A stretch of DNA of 64,000 bases. Origin: Mycoplasma_H phocimorsus (GTDB taxonomy: Bacteria; Bacillota_I; Bacilli_A; Mycoplasmatales; Metamycoplasmataceae). The notes beneath the pieces were generated by a model that saw nothing but the letters and a program-made list of their open reading frames with translations, ran no database searches and was not told where the DNA came from. Position numbers and translations under genes: made by a program. Below, piece after piece: positions 18,090 through 29,075 of the stretch (the first letter of the stretch is position 1; each line of letters begins with the position of its first letter). Location: the NCBI RefSeq assembly GCF_030077865.1, contig NZ_JASDDP010000019.1; one strand, written 5' to 3'.

Positions 18090-20057
18090 ATGAAAAGTTA
18101 TAAAGAATTTGAATTAATTTCAGATTTTGATGTCGCTGGAGATCAACAAAGAACAATAGAAATTGTAAATAATAATTTAAAAAATGGGGAAAATGACCAA
18201 GTCATTAAAGGCGTTACTGGATCAGGTAAAACTTTTATTATGGCAAATATAATAAAGTCACAAAAGCAACCAGTGTTGATAATGTCGCACAACAAAACAT
18301 TAGCCTCACAACTTTATAATGATATAAAAAATTTCTTTCCAAATAATAAGGTTGAATATTATGTTTCAAACTTTGATTTTTATATGCCAGAAGCATATAA
18401 CCCCACGACACAAGTTTATATTGATAAATCTTCAAGTATTAATGAAGAATTAGATGCAATGAGAATGGCTTCAATTAATTCACTTTTAACTAGAAGTGAT
18501 ACTATTGTAGTATCTTCAGTAGCATGTATTTATGGAACATTCAATCCCAATGAATATGACAAGCAAATTATTTCTATTGCCGTTAATGAAGAAATAAAAA
18601 TTAAAGAATTAGCTAGAAAATTAGTTAATTTAAATTATCAAAGAAATCAAATTACATATAAATATGGTTCATTTAGAATTAAAGGCGATATAGTTGAAAT
18701 TGTTCCTGCCGATAATAAGCAAAAAATTATTCAGATTAGTTTTTTTGGAGATGAAATAGAATTTATTAATCTTATTGATGTAGATAGTAAAAAAGTGGTA
18801 AAAAGATTTAAAACAATAAGAATATTTCCGGCAAATGCTTATGTTTTAAATTATGAAAAAACTTTAGTAGCTGCTGATAAAATTGAACAAGAACTTGAAC
18901 AAGTTCATCAAATTTTTTTAGAAAAAGAAGATTACATTAAGGCTCAAAGAATTTTAGAGCGTACTAAAAAAGATTTAGATGATTTAAGAGAAACAGGAAT
19001 ATGTAAGGGAATGGAAAATTATTCTCGCTATTTCGATGGTAGAGAAGAAGGCGAAAAACCTTATACATTACTTGATTATTTTCCTAAAAATTCTTTATTT
19101 ATAATTGATGAGTCTCATATTTCTATGGGGCAAATAAGAGGAATGTATAATGGTGATAGAACAAGAAAAGAAAATCTTGTGAACTATGGTTATAGACTTC
19201 CAAGTGCTTTAGATAATCGTCCTTTAAAATTTGATGAATTTAATACATATGATTTTAAAAAAGTATATGTATCTGCAACACCAGGTGAATATGAAATTAA
19301 TAAATCAAATGGTCTAGTTAGTGAAATTATTAATCGACCTACAGGATTATTGGATCCTGAAATTACAATAGTTTCTAGTAATAATCTTTATAAAAAAATT
19401 TATGACAATGTTATTAACCAAATTAAGAAAAATGAGAGAACACTCATTATTACTATTACTAAAAAATCAGCTGAAGAGCTAAGCAAAAAGCTAAAATCTC
19501 AAGGCATTAAAGTAATGTATATACATGGCGATCACAATGCGATTGAACGTCATGAAATTCTTATTAAATTAAGAAAAGGAATTTTTGATGTTGTTGTTGG
19601 TATTAACTTATTAAGAGAAGGTATTGATGCTCCTGAAGTTTCTTTAGTTATGATACTTGATGCTGATGCTACAAGCTTTTTAAGAGATTCTAATAGTTTA
19701 ATACAGCTTGCTGGTAGAGCTGCTAGAAATGTTAATGGTAGAGTTATTTTCTTTGCTGATAAAATCACTAAACATATGCAAGATTGTATTGATGATAATT
19801 TAAGAAAAAGAAGTATACAGATTGATTACAACAAAAAACATAATATTACGCCAACAACAGTAGTAAAATCAATTCATGAATCACTCTCTTTAGTTGATTT
19901 AGTTGAAATAACTAAAGAGAGCACTAAAAATGAAAATGCCGAAACACTTGCGCTTATTATTGAGGAAATGGAAGAAAAAATGAAAGTTGCTGCTGCCAAA
20001 AAAGATTTTGAAACTGCTATTAAATATCGTGATAAGTTAAAAATGCTTAAAGGATAA
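18090..20057 (+). CDS. uvrB: Excinuclease ABC subunit B
   Basis: 655 residues, normal for UvrB. Motifs in order: Walker A VTGSGKT (about 41-47), the DNA-inserting beta-hairpin region YYVSNFDFYMPEAY, Walker B IIDESH, VSATPGEYE, GINLLREGID, LAGRAARN, and a C-terminal UVR motif (AAAKKDFETAIKYRDKLK) that contacts UvrC. It verifies DNA damage and loads UvrC in nucleotide excision repair. uvrC is at 60816-62468. No TGA codon occurs in the gene. Confidence 0.97.
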   Translation: MKSYKEFELISDFDVAGDQQRTIEIVNNNLKNGENDQVIKGVTGSGKTFIMANIIKSQKQPVLIMSHNKTLASQLYNDIKNFFPNNKVEYYVSNFDFYMPEAYNPTTQVYIDKSSSINEELDAMRMASINSLLTRSDTIVVSSVACIYGTFNPNEYDKQIISIAVNEEIKIKELARKLVNLNYQRNQITYKYGSFRIKGDIVEIVPADNKQKIIQISFFGDEIEFINLIDVDSKKVVKRFKTIRIFPANAYVLNYEKTLVAADKIEQELEQVHQIFLEKEDYIKAQRILERTKKDLDDLRETGICKGMENYSRYFDGREEGEKPYTLLDYFPKNSLFIIDESHISMGQIRGMYNGDRTRKENLVNYGYRLPSALDNRPLKFDEFNTYDFKKVYVSATPGEYEINKSNGLVSEIINRPTGLLDPEITIVSSNNLYKKIYDNVINQIKKNERTLIITITKKSAEELSKKLKSQGIKVMYIHGDHNAIERHEILIKLRKGIFDVVVGINLLREGIDAPEVSLVMILDADATSFLRDSNSLIQLAGRAARNVNGRVIFFADKITKHMQDCIDDNLRKRSIQIDYNKKHNITPTTVVKSIHESLSLVDLVEITKESTKNENAETLALIIEEMEEKMKVAAAKKDFETAIKYRDKLKMLKG

Positions 20058-20104
20058 TTAAGTTTTTTAATTGTCTATTTTTAAAGAAATCAAAATTTTA
20101 CTAA

Positions 20105-20110
20105 TATAAT
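20105..20110 (+). promoter_or_regulatory. -10 box of gmk operon, apparent leaderless transcript
   Basis: TATAAT lies 7 nt before the gmk ATG, with no Shine-Dalgarno between. It is probably the promoter of gmk-prpC-pknB-rsgA-rpe. Confidence 0.6.
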
Positions 20111-20117
20111 AATAATT

Positions 20118-20711
20118 ATGAATAAATCTAACAAAATGTTAATTATTTTTTGTGGACCTAGCGGAGTTGGTAAGGGTACAATTGAAAGATACTTATTTAA
20201 TAATAAACAATTAAAATTAGCACTTTCAATTTCAGTAACAAGTAGACTTCCGCGAGAAGGAGAAATTGAAGGAATTCATTATTTTTTTATTTCAAAAGAA
20301 GAATTTAAACAAAAAATTCGCGATAATAAATTAATTGAATATAGTAAACATTTTAACAATTATTATGGAACATTAAAGGAACAAGTAGATACAATTATTA
20401 CTAATGGTTCAATTCCATTTTTAGAAATTGAAACTAATGGAGCAAGAAAAATAATTGAAGAAAATGAAATAACCAATGAGTACGATATCATTTCAATTTT
20501 TGTTCATGCTCCTGATATGAAAGAGCTTGAAAGTAGAATCAGAAATAGAAATACTGAATCTGAAGAAAATATTAGGCTAAGATTAGAAAAAGCCAAAAGT
20601 GAAATTGGCGAATCAGGGCTATTTCAATATCATGTGACAAATCACACACCTGAGCAAGCAGCTAATGAAATCTCTAAAATTATTATTAAACATATTAAAG
20701 TAGGTGAATAA
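20118..20711 (+). CDS. gmk: Guanylate kinase
   Basis: 197 residues. The P-loop GPSGVGKG (about 13-20) and the GMP-binding segment TSRLPREGEIEGIHYFF (about 41-57) are complete, as is the lid region with IRNRNTESEENIRLRL. It converts GMP to GDP. It heads a tight cluster with prpC, pknB, rsgA and rpe, an order common in Firmicutes. prpC starts 5 bp after its stop. Confidence 0.96.
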   Translation: MNKSNKMLIIFCGPSGVGKGTIERYLFNNKQLKLALSISVTSRLPREGEIEGIHYFFISKEEFKQKIRDNKLIEYSKHFNNYYGTLKEQVDTIITNGSIPFLEIETNGARKIIEENEITNEYDIISIFVHAPDMKELESRIRNRNTESEENIRLRLEKAKSEIGESGLFQYHVTNHTPEQAANEISKIIIKHIKVGE

Positions 20712-20716
20712 TTTCA

Positions 20717-21457
20717 ATGTATAAGTTTGCTACAGATATTGGTATAAAAAGAAAAGAAAATCAGGACAAAGGCGGTTATTGAGATAACGGCTTTTATTCT
20801 TTGTTTATTTTATGTGATGGGATGGGCGGCCATTTTGGCGGCTCAATTGCTAGTTCTATAGTTGTTGAACAGTTTGGGAAATTATTTAAAAGTAGTTTAC
20901 CCAAAACCTTTCATAAACCAAGTTTTTTGCAAAAATGAATGGTAAATAGCATTGATCAAATTCAGTATTTTATGGAGCAGCAAGCTATTAAAAAACAAAT
21001 TCTTGTTGATATGGGAACAACTTTAGTGGCGGCAATTATTAATAAAAAAGATAATTCAATGTTAATTTTAAATATAGGAGACTCTAGAGCTTATTTACTT
21101 GGAAGAACATTGAAGCAAATTACAATTGATCAAAATGTTACTAATTATTTTATTCAAAAGAATCGGCTTTCTTACAAGAAAGCATTTTTACTTTCAAACG
21201 CAACAAAACTAATTTCTGCTCTTGGCCCCAATAAAAAAGCCAAAATGGACATTTTTATAATTGAGCCTAATTCTGAATATAAATTATTAATTTTAACTAC
21301 TGATGGAATTCATAATTATGTTGATAACCCAACGTTTGAATTAATTTTAAATAATGAAAATTTTAATATTGAGCAAAAAGCAGATAACTTAATTGAAACA
21401 GCAAAGAGAAATGGTTCTAAAGATAATTTAAGTATATTTATCAAGGAGATTGAATAA
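20717..21457 (+). CDS. prpC: PP2C-type Ser/Thr protein phosphatase (PrpC/Stp)
   Basis: 246 residues with two TGA Trp codons. Metal-binding motifs are visible: ATDIGIKRKENQD at about 5-17, CDGMGGH (about 36-42, metal Asp and Gly), NIGDSRAYLL at about 115-124, LTTDGIHNY, and a C-terminal GSKDNLSI supplying the last Asp. It is expected to reverse phosphorylation by the adjacent PknB kinase. Its stop codon overlaps the pknB start (TAATG), so the pair is translationally coupled. Confidence 0.93.
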
Positions 21458-22458
21458 TGGATTATCGCGATAGATATAATATTATCAAGAAAATTGGTAA
21501 GGGTGGATTTTCTAAAGTTTATTTAGTTACAAAAAAAGATAAAACAACAAAAAAATATGCATTAAAAGTTATTGAAATTGATAAGTTAATTGCTCAAAAG
21601 AAAGATGTCAATATACCCGATTTAATTTCAAGATTTACTAATGAAATTGCAGCAATTAAAAAGATTAATTCTAAATATTGTATTAAATATTATGAAAGTT
21701 CACTAGATTTTAATGATAATAGTCAGCTTTTTGTTTTAACAGAGTATGTTAATGGCAGAACTTTAAAATCAATGATACAGAATCATCCCTTTACTTCAAC
21801 AATGGCTGTCGATATAGCTACAAAACTTTGTGAAGGATATGCACAGATTCATAAAGCTGGAATAATTCATCGTGATATTAAGCCTGAAAACATTTTAATT
21901 ACAAATGAAAATATTCCTAAAATTATTGATTTTGGTATTGCAGTTACTTGTGAGAGTAATAGAGTTACAAAGGAAGCAAACATAATTGGTACAACTTCTT
22001 ACTTTGCTCCTGAAGTTATTTCTTCATGAGGAGAAGTTAGCGTTAGAAGCGATATTTATTCATTAGGTCTTGTGTTATATTATATGTTAATGGGAATTCA
22101 TCCATTTATGAAGCAAAATGAAAGTGTAGCTGATTATGAAATTGCACAACGAATATTAAAGGGTCGTATTACGCCGATTTATCAACTTAATAAAAATTTT
22201 TCAATTGCTCTTTCAAATTGCGTGCAAAGAGCAACAATGAAAAAAGCAAATGATAGATATTCTTCTATGACACATTTTAAAAATGATTTAAGCACTTGTT
22301 TAAATCCAAAAAGAGTTAATGAAAGACCTATAACTTCTAAAGGAGCAAAATTAAAAAGATTTGAAGAAGTTATTGCTTCAACACGCTTTTTATTTTTTGT
22401 AATATTGATATTGTTAATTATAATTCTTGTACTAATTTTGATTGGAGTATTTGGATAA
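21457..22458 (+). CDS. pknB: Membrane-anchored eukaryotic-type Ser/Thr protein kinase
   Basis: 333 residues. The kinase domain spans about 1-285: glycine loop GKGGFSKVY, catalytic Lys in YALKVIE, catalytic loop HRDIKPEN, DFG in IDFGIAV, and a plausible activation loop with APEV. A single membrane helix at about 308-330 ends the protein; the extracellular PASTA repeats of Bacillus/Staphylococcus PknB are absent, as expected in a wall-less cell. One TGA Trp codon follows APEVISS. It overlaps prpC upstream and rsgA downstream by one base each. Confidence 0.94.
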
Positions 22459-23327
22459 TGAATAAAAATAAAATATACTCAATAAATTCGGGGTTTTATG
22501 ATGTTTGAAACGGCGAAAAATTAATTAGATTGCGTGGTGCCGGAAAATTAAGAAATAAGAATATAACACCACTTGTAGGCGATTATGTTAAAATATCTGA
22601 AGGTTTTATTGAAGATGTATTGCCTCGTTATAATGAATTACTTAGACCAAAAGTTGCGAATGTTGATAATGCATTTATTATTTATAGTTTAAAACAACCA
22701 GAATTTAGTTCTTTTATGGTTGATAAATATCTTTCAATGGTGGAATATAATGAAATCAATCCAATAATTATTTTTACTAAAGCAGATTTAGCAAATGATA
22801 ATTATTGGATTAATCAATATCAAGAATTAGGTTATAAATGTTTTACTATTGGCAAGTTTAATCAAGAAACTGAACAAAAAATTATTAATGAAAATATATG
22901 TAAAATTAATGAACTTATTAAAAACAAAACTTGTGTATTCATGGGGCAATCAGGAGTTGGAAAATCAACATTAATTAATTCAATAACAGGAATGAATTTA
23001 AAGATTGACGAAATTTCTAAAGCGCTTAATCGTGGCAAACATACAACCAGAATTGTAGAAATACATAGGTTTAATAATTCTGAGATTATTGATACACCAG
23101 GTTTTTCAAACCTAGTTGTCCCATTAACTCAACAAGAGCTATCACGCAGTTTTAAAATGTTTAAAGAAAATAAAGTATTTTGTAAGTTTCGTTCTTGTTT
23201 ACATGCAAATGTCGATAAAAAATATTGTAAAATATTACAACTAGTAGATGAAAGAAAAATACCTATTTTTAGATATGAAAATTATCTAAAAATATTAAAG
23301 GAGTGCAATGCGTTGAAAGAATATTAG
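22458..23327 (+). CDS. rsgA: Ribosome small subunit-dependent GTPase A
   Basis: 289 residues. An N-terminal OB fold is followed by a circularly permuted GTPase: G4-like FTKADL precedes G1 GQSGVGKSTLIN, then G3 DTPGFS. The C-terminal zinc-binding segment has CKFRSCLHANVDKKYC (Cys-Cys-His-Cys). RsgA checks late 30S assembly. The ATG at 22458 overlaps the pknB stop and adds the conserved first strand including a TGA Trp. It overlaps rpe by 20 nt. Confidence 0.95.
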
Positions 23328-23979
23328 TCCATCAATTCTTGATGTAAAAAAAGAAAATAGATTAGAATTTGTTACTGATTTAATAACAAATAAAGGCATT
23401 AAATGAATTCATTATGATGTAATGGATGGAATTTTTGTACCTAATAAAGCAATTGAATTAGAAGAAATTATTAATATTTATAATAATGCTCCACAGCATT
23501 TTTCTGATGTACATTTAATGATTAGCAATCCACTTGATGAGTTTGAAAAATATAAAGATTATGTTTCGATTGTGACATTACATTTTGAGGCAGTTAGTGA
23601 TATTGATTTAGCTTTATTTATTAATAGATATCATCATGATTATAAAATAGGTTTAGCAATTTCTCCAGATACTAATGTTGAAGATATTACTCCTTTTCTT
23701 GAGTTTATAGATTTAGTTTTAGTTATGAGTGTTTATCCTGGCAAAGGCGGGCAAAAATTTATAGTCGACTCTTTAGATAAAATTAAAAAATTAAAAAAAT
23801 TAAGATCATCTAATTTAAAATATTCATATCTTATTCAAGTTGATGGCGGAATTAATGAAGAAACTTCTAAATTAGCTTGAAAAGCAGGAGCCGATTTAAT
23901 TGTTGCAGGAAGCTATATCGTTAAAGATCCTTCGCAAGAAAATATTAACAAATTATTATTCCAAAATAGATATAAGTAA
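23308..23979 (+). CDS. rpe: Ribulose-phosphate 3-epimerase
   Basis: 223 residues, a TIM barrel. Family motifs are ISPSIL (about 5-10), HYDVMDGIFVPN (about 35-46, metal His/Asp), HLMISNP, VMSVYPGKGGQKF and the phosphate-binding VDGGINEET. It interconverts ribulose-5-P and xylulose-5-P. GGAG lies upstream of the ATG inside rsgA; three TGA Trp codons. The arrangement gmk-prpC-pknB-rsgA-rpe is a known Firmicutes order. No obvious terminator follows. Confidence 0.94.
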
Positions 23980-23990
23980 GCTTTATTTTT

Positions 23991-24060
23991 ATATTTATTT
24001 ACGTTGTTAAAAATTAATTATAATAATAAAAATATTCATATTTTCAAATTATAAATAAGG
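23991..24060 (+). promoter_or_regulatory. Conserved promoter block of two-helix protein, copy 1
   Basis: This block (TATAAT at 24019-24024) is repeated nearly letter for letter at 26137-26214 before copy 2 and, more weakly, at 29000-29075 before copy 4. It ends in GGAGG before the ATG. Confidence 0.65.
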
Positions 24061-24068
24061 AGGATAAA

Positions 24069-24590
24069 ATGACTAAGAGATTTAAAATAGCTTTATTTTT
24101 TACAGGAATTTTCTTAAGTATTACAGGAATTTCAGCGGGTATTATTGCATATAATTTAAATAAAAAACAAGTTAATATATCTTCTTTAGAAAAACCCAAA
24201 CAATTAATAAAAGTTTCAAAGTTAAACATTAGTGAAAAGTTTAAAAATAACAAAGAAGTGTTTTTGAAAAAACAAGAAATAAATTTACCAAAGCTTGTTA
24301 AATTAGAATCTGCAGTAATTGAGTTACCAATTAACGATCAAGTAAAATGAGAAGAAATTCAAGATAAAATTACTGAAGAAATTGATAAAACTTTTTCCCC
24401 AAAATCTAAAAAAACTGATATTTTAAAATGAATGATTGAAAATCCTTATAAAGCCGCAGGAATTATTTCAGCGGGTGTTGTTGGAGCAGGCATAGCAGTA
24501 ACATCGATTTTTTTTACATCATTATTTATAGCAAAACCACATGAATATGTGCATTTTAAGGGATTATTAAATGGAAAATTACCCTCTTAG
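24069..24590 (+). CDS. Two-helix membrane protein, paralog 1 of 4
   Basis: 173 residues. Predicted layout: a short basic start, membrane helix 1 (about 6-28), a Lys-rich outer loop of about 100 residues beginning LNKKQVN, membrane helix 2 (about 133-157) after the motif DILKWMIENPYKAAGI, and a short tail. It has three paralogs within 5 kb sharing LEKPKQLIKV and KLNISEK. No Cys lipobox is present, so it is not a lipoprotein. Function unknown; layout suggests a surface-exposed loop held by two helices. AGGAGG lies before the ATG. Confidence 0.75.
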
Positions 24591-24789
24591 ATAATGTTTT
24601 AAAGTTTAATTAAATTTATTATAACTTATAGCTACTATGCTAAATTCGGCTTTTACTTTTAAAAATTAGCATAATTTTATAGCTATTTTTGTAATTATAT
24701 TTTTTGTTGTATAATTTATATGGTTTTATAAAGTCTCAAATTTGATGCCATTTTTTTTATTTTTAAAATAAAAAAAGTTCAAGTAAACA

Positions 24790-26056
24790 TAGACAAAAAA
24801 GTGTCACCATAAAATTTATTTTACACCACAGCAACTTGCTGTGGTGTTTTTCGCCCCAAATTACTTTGAATTCTCTCATTATTGTATCAATTTACGAAAT
24901 TTCTTATAACTTTTTTAAGTTCTTTTAATGTCATCTTGCTTATTTCAATTCTGTTTAAATATTGTAATTTTAGAATTGATAATCAATATTCAATCTTATG
25001 ATTAGATTATCAAGTGAATTACCCACTCTTGAAAGTGATATTTCGCCATTATTATTTCTTATTTTATCAATATACACTTTGTTTGTATATTGAAACCTAT
25101 GATCAGAATAGATGATGAATTTTTCATTTTTTGTTCTTTTTAACAAGTTGTTAACATTATCAAAACAAAAATTTAAATCATTATTAGTTGAGAGTTTTCA
25201 ACTAATAATTTGTTTAGTTTTATAACTTATAATTGCAGACAAGAAAACATGATTTTGTTTAGAATTTCTTGTTCCTTCAATATAAGCGGCATCAGTTGCA
25301 TAAATGTTTCGATTTTGATTATCGTTGTCATCTCTGTTTACAATGTTCTCAAATTTAGCAGTTGTATCTTTTTTTCACGCTCTTTGCGTTTTCGTCTAAT
25401 CTCGCATTTTAAACCTAAACGGTTCATATCATGACCTAAAGTACGTTAATTTATATAAATATTGTGCTTTTTAGCAATAAATTGACTTAAACGCACTCTT
25501 CTATAAACCTTTTTGTGTGAAGCAAATGTGTCTATGAGAATGTTGTCATATTTTTTAGTTTTATAACATTTTCTAACTTTTTTATCTAAATAGTGCTCTT
25601 TTAGAAACATTAAATAGCTTTGCTAATTCATTTATTGATAGTTTTCTTTTATATTCTCTTACTATTAACTTCTTTTGTTCTTTAGTAAAAGTGACATTTT
25701 CTTCAAGGATTAAAAGTAACTTATCAACTTTAGTAGGGTTCATTTCTTTCCAGGTGCTCCACTACCTGGTCTTCTATTTATGCCCCGCTTACCTTCAACT
25801 AATAAATCTTGCATTCCTTTATTATAACATGAAACAATCTTTATAATCCTTCTGATAAGGTGGCGTTTTTTGATAAAAGCTAATTTGTGTAAGACGTTAA
25901 TAGCTACCTTTATAGCTCTTTCCATTCCCAATCGCTTATATTCTTTAAAAATAATTTCATTATCTTCTTTAATAAAGTGTCTAGACATTTCGCTCTCCTA
26001 TAACATACAGGTATACAAAAAGACACTCTATAAAAGAGTGCCATTTTTTGCCCTAG
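24790..26056 (-). mobile_element. Degenerate IS3-family insertion sequence
   Basis: Imperfect inverted ends TAGACAAAAAAGTGTCAC (24790-24807) and GTGCCATTTTTTGCCCTAG (26038-26056) bound 1267 bp. On the minus strand, orfA (start 25988) encodes a basic helix-turn-helix type protein ending RRPGSGAPGKK. orfB follows in a shifted frame with DDE-transposase signatures (ATDAAYIEG, IYSDHRFQYT, SLSRVGNSLDN, NWYNNERIQSNLGRKTPQQ). orfB has TAA stops and frameshifts and has lost the segment that should contain the catalytic Glu, so the element is inactive. It sits between paralogs 1 and 2. Confidence 0.8.
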
Positions 26057-26136
26057 TCTAAAGCGCCTCATATTTAATTTTATAATAAACTAAATGTGTA
26101 GTACCGGAACTTATAATCTGGTTATAAATTATTATA

Positions 26137-26214
26137 TATTTATTTACGTTGCTAAAAATTAATTATAATAATAAAAATATTCATATATTTCAAATTATAA
26201 ATAGGGAGAATAAA
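26137..26214 (+). promoter_or_regulatory. Conserved promoter block of two-helix protein, copy 2
   Basis: Nearly identical to 23991-24060, with TATAAT at 26164-26169, ending in AGGGAG before the ATG. Confidence 0.65.
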
Positions 26215-26808
26215 ATGACTAAGAGATTTAAAATAGTTTTAGCTTCTATAGGAATTTTCTTAGGTATTACAGGAATTTCAACGGGTATCATTGCACACAA
26301 TTTAAATAAAAAACAAGTTAATATATTTTCTTTAGAAAAACCTAAACAATTAATAAAAGTTTCAAAGTTAAATATTAGTGAAAAGTTTAAAAATAACAAA
26401 AAAGTGTTTTTGAAAAAACAAGAAATAAATTTACCAAAGTTTGCTAAATTAGAATCTACAGTAGTAGAAAAACCGCGTTTAGTTAAAGTATATTTCAAAA
26501 AACATAAAGTTATTAAAACTGAAAAAAATTCTAAAATAGATGATGATTCAAATGCGCCAGAACTTATTGAGAAGCTTAAAAGTACTAATATTTTAAAGTG
26601 AGTAATTAAAAATCCATATAAAACAGCAGGAATTGTTTCAGGCGCCATTGTAGGAGTAGGTATAGTGGGAACAGCAACATTTTTTACAACGCTATTTATA
26701 AAACAACCTCGTGAGTTTGGAATATTTTTAGAATTATTAAAAATATTGAATAAAGAAGATGCGGCAAAATGAGGATCAGCTTCTACTAACATTCCACAAA
26801 CAAAATAA
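26215..26808 (+). CDS. Two-helix membrane protein, paralog 2 of 4
   Basis: 197 residues. The N-terminal half is almost the same as paralog 1 (helix 1, LNKKQVNIFSLEKPKQ, KLNISEK). The loop then diverges, with a Lys-rich stretch (VYFKKHKVIKTEKN) and an acidic patch in place of the IQDKI segment. Helix 2 follows INILKWVIKNPYKTAGI-like sequence, and the tail is longer (about 30 residues). Two TGA Trp codons. The ATG at 26215 is chosen over an in-frame ATG at 26149 because it has AGGGAG upstream and matches the paralogs. Confidence 0.75.
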
Positions 26809-26892
26809 TTATTAATTAAAGTTACTTTTTTAATATATAACAATTAATTTTAAAATATTAATATATTTTAAATACAAATAGAAAGGTATAAA

Positions 26893-27429
26893 ATGACTAT
26901 GAAATTTAAAATAGCTTTAACTTCTACAGGGATTTTATTAGGAATTGTAGCAATATCAACTGGTATTATTGCACACAATTTAAATAAAAAACAAGTTAAT
27001 ATATTTTCTTTAGAAAAACCTAAACAATTGATAAAAGTCGAAAAGTTAAACATTAGCGAAAAGTTAAAAATTAACAAAGAAGCGTTTTTAAAAAAACAAG
27101 AAATAAATTTATTAAAAGTTGTTAATTTAGAATCTGCAGTAGTGGAGTTACAGGCTGCAGATCAAGTAAAATTGGAAAAAATTCAAGATAAAATATCTGA
27201 AAAAATTAATAAAACTTTTTCTCTAAAACCTAAAAAAACTGATATTTTAAAATGAATGATTGAAAATCCTTATAAAACTGCAGGAATTATTTCATCAGGC
27301 ATTATTGGATCCAGTTTAGTAGCAACAACATTATTTTTTACAACTCTATTCATGGTAAAACATGATGAATATATTTCATTTTTAGCTTTATTAAAGACTA
27401 AAGGAATTTTAAACACACAAGAAAACTAG
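26893..27429 (+). CDS. Two-helix membrane protein, paralog 3 of 4
   Basis: 178 residues, closest in layout to paralog 1: helix 1, LNKKQVNIFSLEKPKQ, KLNISEK, the IQDKISEKI segment, then KTDILKWMIENPYKTAGI and helix 2. GAAAGG precedes the ATG. It lies 84 bp after paralog 2 and lacks the conserved upstream block, so it may be read from the paralog 2 promoter. Confidence 0.75.
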
Positions 27430-27511
27430 AACAAATAAAATTAATATAAAAATATGTTACACTATAGCAACCTAGACTATAACAGATAATTTTTAAGAAA
27501 TCAAAGAATAT

Positions 27512-28930
27512 ATGTTGAGTAATTTTTTAAAAAGTGGTTTGGTAAAGACTGTTTGAATAAATGCCGATGTTAAATCAATTTATAAAGTATTTAAAAAACT
27601 TGGCATTTATAATCTTTTTTTAAAACAAAACATAAAAATTTGAAAAGCACTTTTAGAATATCAAATAGCTTTTAAAATTATAAGCAAAAACAATATTTCA
27701 AAACGTCTTGAGCAAAATGATAAATATTATAATAATATTGAATATCAGCAAACATCTTTTATAATTTTTTAATTATTTTATCTGATAGCTATCATTCAAT
27801 ACTTAAAGGGCTAAATGATAAAATAACTTAAGAAACAAATAGAAATATTGAATTAATTTTCTATAACTCTTCAATAATTTATTTCTAAAGTTTTGTATGA
27901 AAAAAGAATTGAGAGTTTCTGGTTGTTCAAATGATAGCAAATTTAAAGAAGATCAAGTTATAATTAGAATAGCTACTGATGGCACAGGCAATGAGACACC
28001 TTTTTTTAAAATTATTTAAAGGAAATACAGTAGATCGCAATACTTTTATTTTATTTATTATTTAAATGAAAAAGATCCATAATCTTAAAAAATTACAATA
28101 ACTGTCAATGAAGTCATAGTAATTAATAGAAATATAAGATTATAGAAAAGAATAGTATTGATTTTATCATTTTTTATTATTTAAAAATCCCTTCAAAAGA
28201 ATTTAAAAACTTTATGTTTGAAGAGCTTAGCTATAAATAAATTAACTTTAACACAAATGTAAATATAACTTTCATTAAAATAAGAAAAAAGTAAACGAAA
28301 ATATTTGAAAAAAGATTATTTATCATATTATTTTATAGCAAAAAAATGGAAAAGATAACTAAAATTTTAGTAAAAAACAAAACTCAGATAATTGTAATTG
28401 CTGACAATATTACTGAAATAAAAAAATATAATTTTTATAAAAAGTTGGTGAAATAAAATTAGCATTAAACTACAATAAGATTTTAAAGGATGAAAAATTT
28501 GATAAATATTATGTTTATGAAACTTTTAGAATAGACTTAAAACCAGTTGATATTATTGAAAATTATCATAAAAATAATAAAATGAGGAAAACTTTAGAAC
28601 ACTAAAAAGTGCTTTAAAAATATGATTTATTTACGTTTTGAGCAGATAAACACATTAAAGGGCGTTTTTTTATGTCTTATATCTCTTATAGTTCAAAATA
28701 TTTTATATATTTAATTAATAAATACTATAAAAAAATGAAAAAAAAATTAATTGTATAAAAATGCTTTTATTTCAAAACTAATTCGCAATGAAGCGTTAGA
28801 TGGAAAATTATAAAAACATTTAGTATAAATTCATTTTTAAATGAAAAAGATAAACTATACAATGAATGATCTAAATAAAGAAATTAATTTATGGCACAAA
28901 ATATTAAAAAATTTAAATTCAGGAAATTTT
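27512..28930 (+). pseudogene. Decayed IS1634-type (IS4 superfamily) transposase
   Basis: Read across frames, the segment follows an IS1634-family transposase from N- to C-terminus. The first 86 codons (27512-27772) are open and contain SIYKVFKKLGIYNLF and LLEYQIAFKII. Later fragments read ATDGTGNETPFFKI (catalytic Asp region), YYLNEK, TVNEVIVI, NRNIRL, YYVYETFR, then FWADKHIKGRFFMSYIS near the C-terminal Glu region. Many TAA/TAG stops and frameshifts break it, so it cannot encode an active enzyme. The family is assigned from remembered motif order, not from a search. Ends of the element are not clear. Confidence 0.7.
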
Positions 28931-28999
28931 AAGTCTATATTGGAGTTTTTAACACTTAACTTAAAAACACGGGAAAAAATATTAATAAATTATTATATT

Positions 29000-29075
29000 T
29001 TTTTATGCAGCTAAAATATTTAATTATAATGATAAAAATATTCATATATTTTAAATATAAATAGGAAAGGATAAA
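29000..29075 (+). promoter_or_regulatory. Partly conserved promoter block of two-helix protein, copy 4
   Basis: Similar to the blocks before copies 1 and 2 (TATAAT at 29025-29030, then ATAAAAATATTCATAT), ending in GGAAAGG before the ATG. Confidence 0.6.

Noticed and set aside
18238..18435. Open frame opposite uvrB
   Set aside because: It lies wholly within the well-conserved uvrB gene on the other strand and has no ribosome binding site. The same applies to many antisense frames over rnr, pgi, infB, recR and others.
24044..24253. Antisense open frames over the two-helix paralogs (also 26190, 26868, 29051)
   Set aside because: They arise because the paralogs share sequence; the plus-strand frames have ribosome binding sites, promoter blocks and a sensible protein layout.
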